A DNA stretch of 64,000 nucleotides. Origin: Acidovorax temperans (GTDB taxonomy: Bacteria > Pseudomonadota > Gammaproteobacteria > Burkholderiales > Burkholderiaceae_C). The notes under the pieces were generated by a model, which was not told the DNA's origin, searched no databases, and was given only the letters and a program-made list of their open reading frames with translations. A program made the position numbers and the translations under genes. This document shows, piece by piece, positions 15,304 to 24,212 of this stretch; the first letter of the stretch is position 1, and the number at the start of each line of letters is the position of its first letter. The stretch lies in NCBI RefSeq assembly GCF_006716905.1, contig NZ_VFPV01000005.1, positions 1 through 64,000 of the forward strand, written 5' to 3'.

Positions 15304-15777
15304 TTAATATCCAGTCCGTCACACCACCAGTGCAGATCGCTGCTACAACCGCCAAGGTTCCATCGTATCTTCAGCTGGACGGCCAAGCCGCGGCACCGTG
15401 AATAGTAGTAATTCGGCTGTGCCATAACGCGGTAGGCGCTTTTGGAATTGATCTATGAACAGCCTTGGCCATGCCCAGCTGGCAGGTGCGCTGCACCAGC
15501 GCAATTTTGTCCTCCGGGATCCTGCTCCTTCGGGGCAGGATATGGATATCAAGAGGCCTTCTTAGGCAGCTCCCATAAACATAGACCTTGATGGAAATCT
15601 GTAAAGCAAATGCAGTGAATAGGACACCGGATGAAAAGTAAGTGCTCACACAAACATTAGGGCTACATTTATGGGATCAGAAATTTACGAGAGGCTTTTT
15701 GGGAAAGAAGCTGTGTAGGAGCTTCAATAGGTCACCAAAAATGGGATGCACACCTGAAAGAGCCTCCCAAACAGCAG

Positions 15778-15786
15778 ATATCCACA
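15778..15786 (+). promoter_or_regulatory. Near-consensus DnaA box
   Basis: ATATCCACA differs at one base from the DnaA box TTATCCACA. It lies inside the iteron region. Confidence 0.5.
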
Positions 15787-15937
15787 GGGGTTGACGATTT
15801 CAACCTGTCTTCTGTCCCATAAACATAGACTTATGACCAAGACCACATCCCATAGCAAGGGGCCTTAACGCACGATCCGTCTAAATTCGCGGAAATGATA
15901 CGTAAACCCTTCCCATAAACAGTGACCTATTGGGGCA

Positions 15938-15946
15938 TGTGGATAA
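15938..15946 (-). promoter_or_regulatory. Perfect DnaA box
   Basis: TGTGGATAA is the exact complement of TTATCCACA. It lies between two iterons, in keeping with host DnaA loading at an iteron-type origin. Confidence 0.65.
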
Positions 15947-16504
15947 AGCTCAGATATCCCATGTATGGGGTCTTTTAACCATACAAAGATGGGCCAGCGA
16001 AGTGGTTTTGTAGCTATCCCATAAGTAGGGCCCTTTACCTGCGACGAACCAGATCGCACCCCATAGAAGGTGACCTTGACTGATGAGATCAGCGTTCAAG
16101 AGTGAGAGTCATCTTATGGTCGATCCCATAACTGGTGCCGTTACCACCTCAAGCGACCTCCCTTCATCCCATGTTAAGTGACCTAACTTGATAACTACCT
16201 AGCGTTCTCAGCCGCTCCCACAAATTTAGCCACATGAAGCTGGGATGTAGTCGACACAAGATCCCATATTAGGTGACCCAACACTCAGGCCATACAAAAA
16301 ACAGCGTAAGAAAAATCCCATAGATGGGGACGTAGAGCGCCGTCCCATAACTTGAGACCGTACCCCCCAAATCCAGTGACCTACTATCCCAAACGCAGTG
16401 ACCATCCTCCCAAAACCACAGACCTTTGATCCCACAAACAGTGCCCTGATGACCCATAGGTGTAGTCCATAGTGGCTGCTAAGCCTTACGCAGCTTAGGT
16501 TCGA

Positions 16505-16566
16505 CGCTCCTAAATGTATAAAAGACTAAAAGTGTCTTACTAAAAACAAAAACAATAAAAAATACA
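16505..16566. other. AT-rich stretch, probable unwinding element
   Basis: About 60 bases (AAATGTATAAAAGACTAAAA and onwards) are strongly A/T-rich between the last iteron and the initiator gene. This matches the place of a DNA unwinding element and also of the rep promoter. Two GACCATAG-like half repeats at 16579 and 16612 may be the rep operator. Confidence 0.5.
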
Positions 16567-16625
16567 CCGCGCACGCGACCATAGGTCTATTGGGAAAGGG
16601 GCAATTTAGACCATAGAATGAGGCC

Positions 16626-17933
16626 ATGCCACGCAAAAAGTCGAGCGACGAACATTCACAGATAGCCCTTTTCCAGGCACCAGAAGTGCCTAACGCCTTC
16701 CGTAAGCCTGTTCAGGTCATCCATAGCAAACCCAAGAGCTCGCTGTCACTTCTGCATAGAAAGCTTGCCAACGCGTGGCTGAAGAATGCATCAGACACAC
16801 CATCGGACGATGGGTGGTGGACGATCCATACGGCAACAATGGCCGCGGACATCGGTTTTGACTCGAACAACCGTGCTTACTTAATCGACTCTGCTCGTGC
16901 GCTCATGGGGATCATCTTTGAATGGGATGTCATAGCGCCAGAAGGCAAAAGAAAACTGTGGAAAGCATCAGTTCTCTTCCCTGAAGTTGAGATTCGGCCA
17001 GACACCATCAGGTACCAAATCAGCCGTCCCTTAAGGGAGCAGGTATTGACACCTGAGATGTACGCAATGATTGATCTCAATGTGCTCAAGCGATTTAGAC
17101 GAGCGTCAAGCTTGGCACTATATGAACATTGCCTCCGGTTTGAGAAAATCCATCGCACCACAGAAGTCGAATGGCAACTTCTCAGAGATATGCTGATGGG
17201 GGAATCAGCTGATGCCAAGTCTTATCAGGAATATAAGGTTTTCAAAGACAAGGTACTAAAAGTAGCGATAGCAGAAATAAATGCACTATCTGATATAGAA
17301 ATTGAATTAATCGAAAAAAAACTAGGTAGAAGGGTACAAACTTTAGCGTTCAATGTCAGAAAAGAACGTGAGCAGGCACCAGAACAAATTGACCATGATG
17401 AAAATGTATTAGATATCGGAGAAATGGTCAAAATAGGAATTTTGCAATCTGAAGCTAGACAACTAGTAAAGAAGTATTCTCATCAACAAATAGTGTCTGC
17501 CGTTGCATACACAAAAAAACGGCTGACAGATAAGAAATCTTCGAAGATTGAAAATCCTGCTGCTTACCTCAGAAAGGCTCTTTCAAATGGTTGGGCAATC
17601 GTAGAGAGCAGTGCACCTAAACCGGGTAATCCCACTGCTAATCCTGACAAGAAGCCTGATCTTCTTGAAATGTACCAGGTTAAAATGATTCGAGAAGCTG
17701 AAGAATATTTCAGTGAACTGAACTCCGCAGATCAGACTGAACTTATATCCGAGTACAACGCGACAGACGTCTCACCCACATTAAAGGTTAAACGAAGTAA
17801 ACCAGGAAAAGCTGTCCGTACCGAGTTCTTCAAATGGCTTGCAAAACACACGTGGGGGGATCCTAAGCCAGAGGATTTACTTCAATACGCTCAAAAGCTA
17901 ATTGATACAACCAGCAATGTAATAAAAAACTAA
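16626..17933 (+). CDS. rep: Rep_3-type replication initiator
   Basis: The 435-aa protein resembles plasmid initiators of the Rep_3 superfamily, which bind iterons through two winged-helix domains. WH1-like sequence: SSLSLLHRKLANAWLKNA, then GWWTIHTATMAADIGFDSNN. WH2-like: MIDLNVLKRFRRASSLALYE and KSYQEYKVFKDKVLKVAIAE, with INALSDIEIELIEKKLGRRV matching the usual end of the fold. The C-terminal 170 residues are an extension (YAQKLIDTT at the end) including a helical part (NPAAYLRKALSNGW) of the kind seen in some broad-host-range initiators. It is more AT-rich than its neighbours. The start is the ATG after GAGG; the iteron array lies just upstream. Confidence 0.9.
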   Translation: MPRKKSSDEHSQIALFQAPEVPNAFRKPVQVIHSKPKSSLSLLHRKLANAWLKNASDTPSDDGWWTIHTATMAADIGFDSNNRAYLIDSARALMGIIFEWDVIAPEGKRKLWKASVLFPEVEIRPDTIRYQISRPLREQVLTPEMYAMIDLNVLKRFRRASSLALYEHCLRFEKIHRTTEVEWQLLRDMLMGESADAKSYQEYKVFKDKVLKVAIAEINALSDIEIELIEKKLGRRVQTLAFNVRKEREQAPEQIDHDENVLDIGEMVKIGILQSEARQLVKKYSHQQIVSAVAYTKKRLTDKKSSKIENPAAYLRKALSNGWAIVESSAPKPGNPTANPDKKPDLLEMYQVKMIREAEEYFSELNSADQTELISEYNATDVSPTLKVKRSKPGKAVRTEFFKWLAKHTWGDPKPEDLLQYAQKLIDTTSNVIKN

Positions 17934-18025
17934 GTAATTTAGATATCGGTAATCCACTCGACGTCACCATTCAGCCGTGATCCCCAGGACAGTAAGATTG
18001 CGTCGCGCACTCATAGTGTCGTACC

Positions 18026-19072
18026 GGCTTTGTTGCACAAACCCGCACTTGCGAGGTGATAGGCTGCGCGCATGAGTGAAGCCAAGGGAGTCAGAGGTCG
18101 CTACAAGACCACCAACTGGGCCGCGTACAACGCCGCGCTGAAGGCACGAGGGTCGCTGACGATTTGGTTGGACAAAGACATGCAGTGGTACGCCCCTGCC
18201 AATGGTCGCAGGGGTCGACAGCGGGTCTTCTCCGACGCTGCCATCCAGTTCTGCCTGAGCATCAAATGCCTGTTTGGCCTGGCCCTGCGCCAAAGCCTTG
18301 GCTTGGTCGAAAGCCTGTTGGTCTGGCGGGGCTGGCCTGGCGGGTGCCGGACTTCAGCACCTTGTGCCGACGCCAGAAGACACTGCGGGTGCAACTGCCC
18401 TATCAGTCCAGCGCCACGGCGCTGGACCTGCTGGTCGATAGCACCGGCATCAAGTTCCTCGGCGAGGGCGAATGGAAGCGCAAGAAACACGGGGCTGAAT
18501 ACCGTCGCCAGTGGCGCAAGGTGCACCTGGGCATCGACGCCCACACGCTGGAGATTCGGGCCATTGAGGTGACCGACAACAGCGTGGGCGACGCGCCAAT
18601 GCTGCCCGAATTGCTGGGGCAGATACCAGCCGATGAAGCGGTGGCCAGTGTCAGCGGGGACGGCGCCTACGACACCAAGGCCTGCCATGCGGCGATTGCA
18701 CAGAGAGGGGCACAAGCGGTGATTCCGCCGCGCAAGAACGCCAGGCCTTGGAGGACAACCCTGGTAGGGGCCACCTCGCGCAACGCAGCACTCAGCGCCT
18801 GTCACAGGTTGGGTCGTGCCATCTGGAAGAAGTGGAGCGGGTATCACCGGCGCAGCCTGGTGGAGACGAAGATGCACTGCTTCAAACGCCTTGGTGAGCG
18901 GGTGATGGCGCGCACCTTTGAGCGTCAGGTGGTGGAGTTGCATGTGCGCGTGGCATTGCTCAACCGCTTCACGCAGCTTGGGCGCCCAACTACGGTGCCT
19001 GTGGCGGCCATGGCGTAGCTGCGTCTGGGGTTGGGGTCAACTCGCGCCATTTCGGGTTTGTGCAACAAAGCC
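18026..19072 (+). mobile_element. IS5-family element, complete ends, broken transposase
   Basis: Both ends carry GGCTTTGTTGCACAAACCCG as perfect inverted repeats. The element is 1,047 bp. No target duplication is evident. It is of the same subgroup as the copy at 6396, and near-identical to the truncated inverted copy at 33064-33462. Confidence 0.9.
18072..19018 (+). pseudogene. IS5 transposase with a frameshift
   Basis: The first frame (SEAKGVRGRYKTTNWAAYNA to GLVESLLVW) shifts near 18327, where one base appears missing in TTGGTCTGGCGGGG. The correct frame resumes LAGLAWRVPDFSTLCRRQK and carries VDSTGIKFLGEGEW, SGDGAYDTKA and RRSLVETKMHCFKRLGERVM, so the catalytic part is present. Exactly the same shift occurs in the copy at 33064. 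It could be tolerated by ribosomal slippage, or the element may move by help from an intact relative. Confidence 0.85.
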
Positions 19073-19197
19073 GATACCAAGTGAGACACCAAAGGTCTGC
19101 AAGAGGGTGGAGCTGGATGGACGAAGGCAAATCGTCTTTTGCTTGAAGGGATCGGGCCAGCACCTCAAGGGCATGAAGGTAGTAAGCCCAGCTCATG
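19073..19197 (+). other. Possible gene tail before a terminator
   Basis: After the IS5 right end, one frame reads KVCKRVELDGRRQIVFCLKG and SGQHLKGMKVVSPAHE through to the terminator. It may be the end of a gene cut by the insertion. The bases 17934-18025, between rep and the IS, carry no clear gene. Confidence 0.3.
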
Positions 19198-19221
19198 AAA
19201 CCGCCCGAGGGCGGTTTTTTT
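19198..19221 (+). terminator. Rho-independent terminator
   Basis: AAACCGCC pairs with GGCGGTTT around a short CGAG loop, followed by seven T. It isolates the HipBA module from upstream transcription. Confidence 0.85.
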
Positions 19222-19295
19222 GTAACTTAAATTTTGTTTGATGTGCTCAGCGATAGTTAAATACTGTTTGTGTCGGGCGTACATCTGCGATATAA

Positions 19296-19325
19296 AACTA
19301 TTGTTTCTCTCACAAGACAATAGTT
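19296..19325. promoter_or_regulatory. Inverted-repeat operator upstream of hipB
   Basis: AACTATTGT (19296-19304) and ACAATAGTT (19317-19325) are perfect 9-bp arms 12 bp apart, ending 9 bp before the hipB ATG. Autorepression by HipB is the likely use. Confidence 0.6.
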
Positions 19326-19334
19326 GAGTTATCC

Positions 19335-19652
19335 ATGAAGACACTCCAGGAGTTCGCCGACGCCCTCACCGAGGCGCAAAAGGCACGCAAACTGACCGCC
19401 AGGGAGTTGGCTGATTCGGTGGGGCTGTCTGATTTGTCTGTGCGCAAGATACTGTCGGGCCAAACAGCACCCCGCCTCACGAACGCAATGGCTCTGGCCT
19501 CTGAGCTGGGGTTTGAGCTGGTACTGGTACCCAAGGAGGTTGTGCAGTCCATCTCAGGAGCCCCCAAGAAGCCTCGCTCAGTGCTGAGCAATGTAGAGCG
19601 GCGCTTGAGTTTGGCCAGAAAGTTCGGCGAAGACGACCAGGGCGACAAGTAA
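19335..19652 (+). CDS. hipB: HipB-like antitoxin, Cro/C1-type HTH
   Basis: The 105-aa protein has a Cro/C1 helix-turn-helix: LTARELADSVGLSDLSVRKI, then SGQTAPRLTNAMALASELGF. The C-terminal 25 residues (RRLSLARKFGEDDQGDK) are flexible and basic-acidic, as in HipB-type partners. It precedes a HipA kinase by 36 bp. The start has only a weak ribosome site. Confidence 0.8.
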   Translation: MKTLQEFADALTEAQKARKLTARELADSVGLSDLSVRKILSGQTAPRLTNAMALASELGFELVLVPKEVVQSISGAPKKPRSVLSNVERRLSLARKFGEDDQGDK

Positions 19653-19688
19653 ATCGCTACCACCCTCCACCCACGAAAGACTCTCTCC

Positions 19689-21011
19689 ATGCGGTACCGC
19701 GCTCTTGATGTGTTTCTGGGCCCCAAGAAGCGCCTGGTTGGTCGGTTGTTCCAGTACGGCACGGGCAGTGGGGCGATCACTCGCCTCATTCCCGACAAAA
19801 GGTTCTGGGCCGATGACAACGCGCCTGTGCTGTCGCAAAACGCATTGGTGGACGACCCCATAGAGCGCGCGACGTTTGTGGCCGAGTACGACCGCCAGCC
19901 TTTTTTCAACGGGGTGGGGGAGGGATTGCCGCCCTTTTTCAAGAACCTGCTGCCCGAGGGGCCCCTGCGCCGTCACCTGGAGCTGATTGGCAAGCTGGAC
20001 AAGGGCGATGACTTCGGGCTGCTGAGCGTGTGCGGTACGGACTTGCCGGGGGCTGTGTATGTGCAGCAGGCGCCGCTTGACCGCAAGAGCGTGGCCGAGG
20101 TGGTGACCCAAGGCAATGATGCGCTGGAGATGACGGTGACGCCGGTACCGCTGCCCGAGGCTACTTCCTTGTCCGGGGTGCAGCCCAAACTCTCCCTGGT
20201 GCAGGAGCGCGGGCGCTACGTGGCCAGGACGAAGGATGCCAAAGGCGTGCACATCATCGCCAAGCTGCCCACGGTGGAATACCCGCTCCTGCCCCAAACC
20301 GAGGAGCTGTCGATGCGCATGGCAGCAGCGTGCGGGGTGGATGTGTGCCATGTGGAGCTGGCCCCGCTGGAGAACATCGAGGCCGATCAGCCTTTTGTGC
20401 TGGGCGAGGGCAAGCAGTTCTTGGCGGTTCGCCGCTTTGACCGCACGGCAACCCAGCACATCCACTGCGAGGACTTTGCCCAGATTCTGGGGATTCCACC
20501 GGAGGAGAAATACAACCATCCCCTTGCCAGCTACGGATCCATCCTCAACCTTTTGATGCTCACGCCAGGGCTCGGTGTGGAGCCAGCCCTTGAGATGGTG
20601 CGACGCATTACGGTGAACGATCTGCTGGGCAACTTTGATGGGCATGTCAAAAACTACGGTCTCCTGTACCGCGATGGCCGCACGCCCGAGCTATCCCCAG
20701 CCTATGACGTAGTTGCGTATGCGGCCTACCAGGGCGGGGCAGGGCATGCGTTGCGCCTGAGCCCCCAGAGCGAAAAACACGCCCGCGTGACGCCCATGGA
20801 GGTTCGCAAGCTGTGCAATGCCGTGCCGGGGCTGCTGGAGCCCAAGGTAAACGCCGTGATTCGGGACACGGTGAACAAGGCAGCCAAGGCATGGCCCGAC
20901 ATGATTGCCGAGTCCTCCTTGCTGCCAGCGCAGAAAGAGCGCCTGCTGAGCCATTTTGAGGCCGCGCCGCTGATCCAGTCCTTGCGAAAACGGCAGTCCA
21001 AGAAGTCATGA
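19689..21011 (+). CDS. hipA: HipA-family serine/threonine kinase toxin
   Basis: The 440-aa protein has the normal HipA length and all key elements. The N-subdomain (couple_hipA) ends near FFKNLLPEG; SGVQPKLSL (162-170) supplies the ATP-binding lysine; NFDGHVKN (315-322) is the catalytic loop with D317 and N322; AYDVV (D340) is the metal-binding motif. HipA toxins phosphorylate translation proteins such as glutamyl-tRNA synthetase and cause growth arrest. It appears intact. Genes with a PLD domain and a cysteine cluster follow on the same strand, with a 54-aa ORF between. Confidence 0.9.
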   Translation: MRYRALDVFLGPKKRLVGRLFQYGTGSGAITRLIPDKRFWADDNAPVLSQNALVDDPIERATFVAEYDRQPFFNGVGEGLPPFFKNLLPEGPLRRHLELIGKLDKGDDFGLLSVCGTDLPGAVYVQQAPLDRKSVAEVVTQGNDALEMTVTPVPLPEATSLSGVQPKLSLVQERGRYVARTKDAKGVHIIAKLPTVEYPLLPQTEELSMRMAAACGVDVCHVELAPLENIEADQPFVLGEGKQFLAVRRFDRTATQHIHCEDFAQILGIPPEEKYNHPLASYGSILNLLMLTPGLGVEPALEMVRRITVNDLLGNFDGHVKNYGLLYRDGRTPELSPAYDVVAYAAYQGGAGHALRLSPQSEKHARVTPMEVRKLCNAVPGLLEPKVNAVIRDTVNKAAKAWPDMIAESSLLPAQKERLLSHFEAAPLIQSLRKRQSKKS

Positions 21012-21054
21012 GCTCCGAGAGCCCCGAACAAGTCATCAACCGAGAGGAGTAGCT

Positions 21055-21219
21055 ATGCGCATCGAAGTCAGAGCAGTTGTCGAGGTACCGGACAACACGC
21101 CCATGGAGGCGATTGAGGAATGGGTGCAGTACGAGCTGGGCGCGGGAGGGATGGCCCAGAGCAACCCCCTGTCTGACCACAGCCTGCATTGCCTCAGTGT
21201 GGATGTTCGGGAGGCATAG
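21055..21219 (+). CDS. Small protein of 54 aa
   Basis: A clear ribosome site (GAGAGGAGTAGCT) precedes ATG 21055. The product starts MRIEVRAVVEVPDNTPMEAI and contains EEWVQYELGAGGMAQSNPLS, ending HCLSVDVREA. The beta-alpha-beta pattern resembles small standalone plasmid proteins of unknown role. It lies 43 bp after hipA and 80 bp before the large PLD-type gene, on the same strand. Confidence 0.6.
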   Translation: MRIEVRAVVEVPDNTPMEAIEEWVQYELGAGGMAQSNPLSDHSLHCLSVDVREA

Positions 21220-21299
21220 GTTGCACCACGAGCACACAGCCACGACTACGTGGCTGAAGTGACGGGCGAGAAGCGCCTCAAGATCAACCGAGGGGAAGA

Positions 21300-24179
21300 A
21301 TGCAGCGACTGCTTTATCACGCACCAGACAACCCGAATCAGGAATCGCCCTTTGACCGTGCCATCGTGCAGGTTGTGCAGGGCCAGAACGTGAGTATTGT
21401 CAGCCCCTACATTGGCCTGGAGTACCTCCACCGATTGATCGGGCTGTCGGCTTCATGGCGGCTGATTTCGGATGTGCTGGAGTGGCTATCAGCAACACCT
21501 GTCAGAGAACGTGGCGCGGTATATGAGTTCCTGAAAACTCACTATGGCCTGGTGCACCACTACCCTGCGATCCACGCAAAGGCCGTTGTCAGCCGCGTGG
21601 GGGCGTACACCGGCTCTGCGAATCTGACGGATGCGGGTGTGTTGCGGCGCACAGAGTTTGGCGTGCTTCTGACGGATCCCTGCCAGGTAAGCGAAGTCCA
21701 GCAATGGTTTGACGACATCTGGGTCCAGACATCACCACCACCTCTTCAGAGCGTTCAGGAGCTGATTGCCGAGCTGAATCAAATCTCGCACGTAGCTGCT
21801 GATTTTGCGGATCTGAAGGCTACCCAGCTGGAGTCAGGTGCGCGGCGAGTGCGGGCCAAGCTGGTGAAGATCCTGGGGCATGAGCCCGTGGCTATCAGCG
21901 CACGGGGGGCTCAATCACTCAGCAGTGGCTCCCTTGCCCCGGCGCCCGCGACTTCGGCTGCAGACAAAACAGCCGTCACGGTCCTGCAAACACCTTCGAC
22001 TGAGCCCTCCAAGAAAACTCAGCTGATCAGCCCGCCCCCTTCCTCCTCAATAGCCACCCCAACGCCACTGCAGCCCAGTTCATTTGACCTGGATGCGGAG
22101 ATTGAGGCGTATGTGGGCCGAAACGCAGTGCAGGGCTTCACCTTCGAGCAACTGCACGAGACCATGCGCAGTAAATCGCCAGCATTGACCCGCCGCGAGA
22201 CTTACTTCGCAATTCTGGAGTCATGTGCATCGCACCCTAGAGCGCTGTTCTCAGCCGATGCGGTAAACCGACTGGTCTACCAGGACGGTAGGTTCGTGCA
22301 GAGCAGCAAGGAGCTGCTGAGTGCGGCGCTGAAACCTCTGGATGACATGGTTGCAGCATTCATTGATGACCTCTCCTTTGATGAGCCGACCGCCACGAGC
22401 GTCACCACCGGCAAGCAGGAGATGGTGTTGGCGGGGATGAAGCAAGCTGGTTTTGTGGAGGAGGTGGGCGATGGGCTCCAACTGGCCCATGACGCCCTAT
22501 GGAGTCCTCGATTGAAGCTGTTGGAGCGCGCTCACATCAGATGGGCCAACCGCCTAGCGCAGCGTAGTTTCAAAAGAGCCCCAGGGCCAATGCTGGAAGG
22601 TGCCTCTCTGGGCTTATCGCACCTGGCAGAGACAAGCGTGCAAGCGCCAGTCGTGGAGCCAGCAGTGGAATCGATGGCAGAGGGCACAGATTCCCAAGAG
22701 GTAGTGAACGAGAGCCGCGATCACAAGAAGGATATTGTTTTCTCTCATCTGGCCAAGATGCGCCACAGCATGGGGGAGAAGATCAATGTTCTGATGTATT
22801 CCCTCATCACAGACCTAGTGATCAAATCAGGTCTCAGCGGGGATGATGTGACGAGGCTTCTTAATGGCACATATCCCATGTACCGTAGCCCGTTCCTAGC
22901 GATGGTTACCAGCAATATTCGCACCGTGGATATCGTTGCTGACCTTGACGGTAACCCGCATCTGCAGAGTCTTCCCTTGACGCGGCGAGAGATCGAAAAC
23001 TCGCCCACACTGCGAGGCCTGCAGTCTCCAGCGCGACCGACCGCTCTCACCACCGCATCAGCGCCAAAGGCGGTGCGAGTCCGATTGAAGACCATCAATG
23101 ACGCGGACGAGGATTACCTGCAGATAGTTCGCTGGATTTTCACCACAAAGCCAACTGCGAAGCCTTCGACGGATAACCAATTGCTCAGGACTCTCGAAGC
23201 AAGTGGTGTGTATCGAGACAACCTTAGACGTTTGCTTTTTGACCGAGCAACCAGGTTTCCAAAGTTGTTTACGCACCTGCGCAATTCAAAGTTACTCAAA
23301 CTGATTCAATCCAGCCTTGTCCACTACCCCAATACCCATTCGTTTCTTCAGCGTGTGGTGTGGCAATCAGGCACCGTACACCCGTGGTTGGAGAACACGG
23401 AGCAAAGGCGTGCAGAGTTGACCGAGGAAGTGAGGGCCTCGGTTCAGGGTGAACTACGACAGTCACATTCAAAACGGGACACGGCTTACCGCAAACTTTT
23501 CGCTTTCATCTCAAATCGCATTCCCGCTCGCGAACGATTCAAAACCACTGATGAATTGGTGATGAAGTTAACGCAATCGAAGCTAGACCGGTTCGCTATC
23601 GAATATCTCCTGGGCATTGATGGCACGCCTCCCGGCCAGTTGATGCGTGTGAAAGAGGGTAAATCTTGGTTCTATATCGAGACGGACGAGCAGGCTCTAG
23701 CCTCGTACAAGAAATGCAGAACGTTTGTTGAAGAGGTGATCAAGCGAGGCGCCCACCTGCTGCACCCGTGGCTGAAAGCCCCTTCCGAGCAACAAGGGCA
23801 GGCCCGCGCTCCATCAATGTCAGGTGCTGCTCAGGCTCTATTTGCCCCCCTTCAATGGGAAGACAGGCAGCATCTTGAACTCGACACCATGTATGTAGAG
23901 CTTGCCAAGCTGTTCAATGAAAGGCCGCCAGCCGCCCTGGGTCTGCATGACCATCAGATGCAATTTAGAGAGGCTGCAATAGCCCAGTACCTCAAGGTAT
24001 GTGAGCTCAGGAAATCCTCTGGCAACAAACACGAGCCCGTGCTTTCGTTGGAAATTCATGATGGTGAGCAGCCCACAGTCGAAGTCGTGATCTACCGTGG
24101 GTACCGTGCTTATATCCACCAGTACCCCAAGCTGCAGCGTTACCTTGCCAATTCAGCAATGAAGCTCAGGCAAGTTTGA
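21300..24179 (+). CDS. 959-aa protein with PLD-like N-terminal domain
   Basis: The first 140 residues resemble a single phospholipase-D/nuclease half-domain: NVSIVSPYIGLEYLHRLIG, then HAKAVV (H-x-K), and TGSANLTDAGVLRRTEFGVLL with the G-S-x-x-N element. The aspartate of a full HKD motif is replaced by arginine. A proline/serine-rich linker spans about 200-255. The remaining 700 residues are mixed helical with no domain I recognise, including LTRRETYFAILESC, INVLMYSLITDLVIKSGLSGDDV and VEVVIYRGYRAYIHQYPK at the end. PLD half-domains at the N terminus of large proteins occur in several anti-phage and restriction proteins; a defence role is only a hypothesis. The frame is intact and the gene is followed by a YkgJ-like gene 33 bp away. 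Confidence 0.6.
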   Translation: MQRLLYHAPDNPNQESPFDRAIVQVVQGQNVSIVSPYIGLEYLHRLIGLSASWRLISDVLEWLSATPVRERGAVYEFLKTHYGLVHHYPAIHAKAVVSRVGAYTGSANLTDAGVLRRTEFGVLLTDPCQVSEVQQWFDDIWVQTSPPPLQSVQELIAELNQISHVAADFADLKATQLESGARRVRAKLVKILGHEPVAISARGAQSLSSGSLAPAPATSAADKTAVTVLQTPSTEPSKKTQLISPPPSSSIATPTPLQPSSFDLDAEIEAYVGRNAVQGFTFEQLHETMRSKSPALTRRETYFAILESCASHPRALFSADAVNRLVYQDGRFVQSSKELLSAALKPLDDMVAAFIDDLSFDEPTATSVTTGKQEMVLAGMKQAGFVEEVGDGLQLAHDALWSPRLKLLERAHIRWANRLAQRSFKRAPGPMLEGASLGLSHLAETSVQAPVVEPAVESMAEGTDSQEVVNESRDHKKDIVFSHLAKMRHSMGEKINVLMYSLITDLVIKSGLSGDDVTRLLNGTYPMYRSPFLAMVTSNIRTVDIVADLDGNPHLQSLPLTRREIENSPTLRGLQSPARPTALTTASAPKAVRVRLKTINDADEDYLQIVRWIFTTKPTAKPSTDNQLLRTLEASGVYRDNLRRLLFDRATRFPKLFTHLRNSKLLKLIQSSLVHYPNTHSFLQRVVWQSGTVHPWLENTEQRRAELTEEVRASVQGELRQSHSKRDTAYRKLFAFISNRIPARERFKTTDELVMKLTQSKLDRFAIEYLLGIDGTPPGQLMRVKEGKSWFYIETDEQALASYKKCRTFVEEVIKRGAHLLHPWLKAPSEQQGQARAPSMSGAAQALFAPLQWEDRQHLELDTMYVELAKLFNERPPAALGLHDHQMQFREAAIAQYLKVCELRKSSGNKHEPVLSLEIHDGEQPTVEVVIYRGYRAYIHQYPKLQRYLANSAMKLRQV

Positions 24180-24212
24180 ATGGTCACGCGTGTGAAATGA
24201 AGAGGATCCCTT

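Larger units (their letters stand above)
15571..16470. repeat. oriV: Degenerate iteron array, probable plasmid origin
   Basis: About 20 copies of a 19-bp motif with consensus TCCCATAA-N3-GTGACCT occur between 15571 and 16470. Plus-strand copies start near 15571, 15815, 15848, 15911, 15957, 16017, 16059, 16124, 16167, 16216, 16262, 16316, 16343, 16365, 16387, 16408, 16430 and 16452. Inverted copies lie at 15659-15676 and 15727-15746. The last six are 21-22 bp apart, two helix turns, as in classic iterons; the others are loosely spaced. The array leads directly into an initiator gene. TCCCAT and GACC are the most constant parts. No open frame longer than about 70 codons reads as a gene here. 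Confidence 0.8.

Noticed and set aside
15571..16470. The repeat array as a CRISPR
   Set aside because: Repeats are degenerate, of both orientations and with spacers of 2 to 200 bp, and no cas genes are near; the initiator gene makes an origin the better reading.
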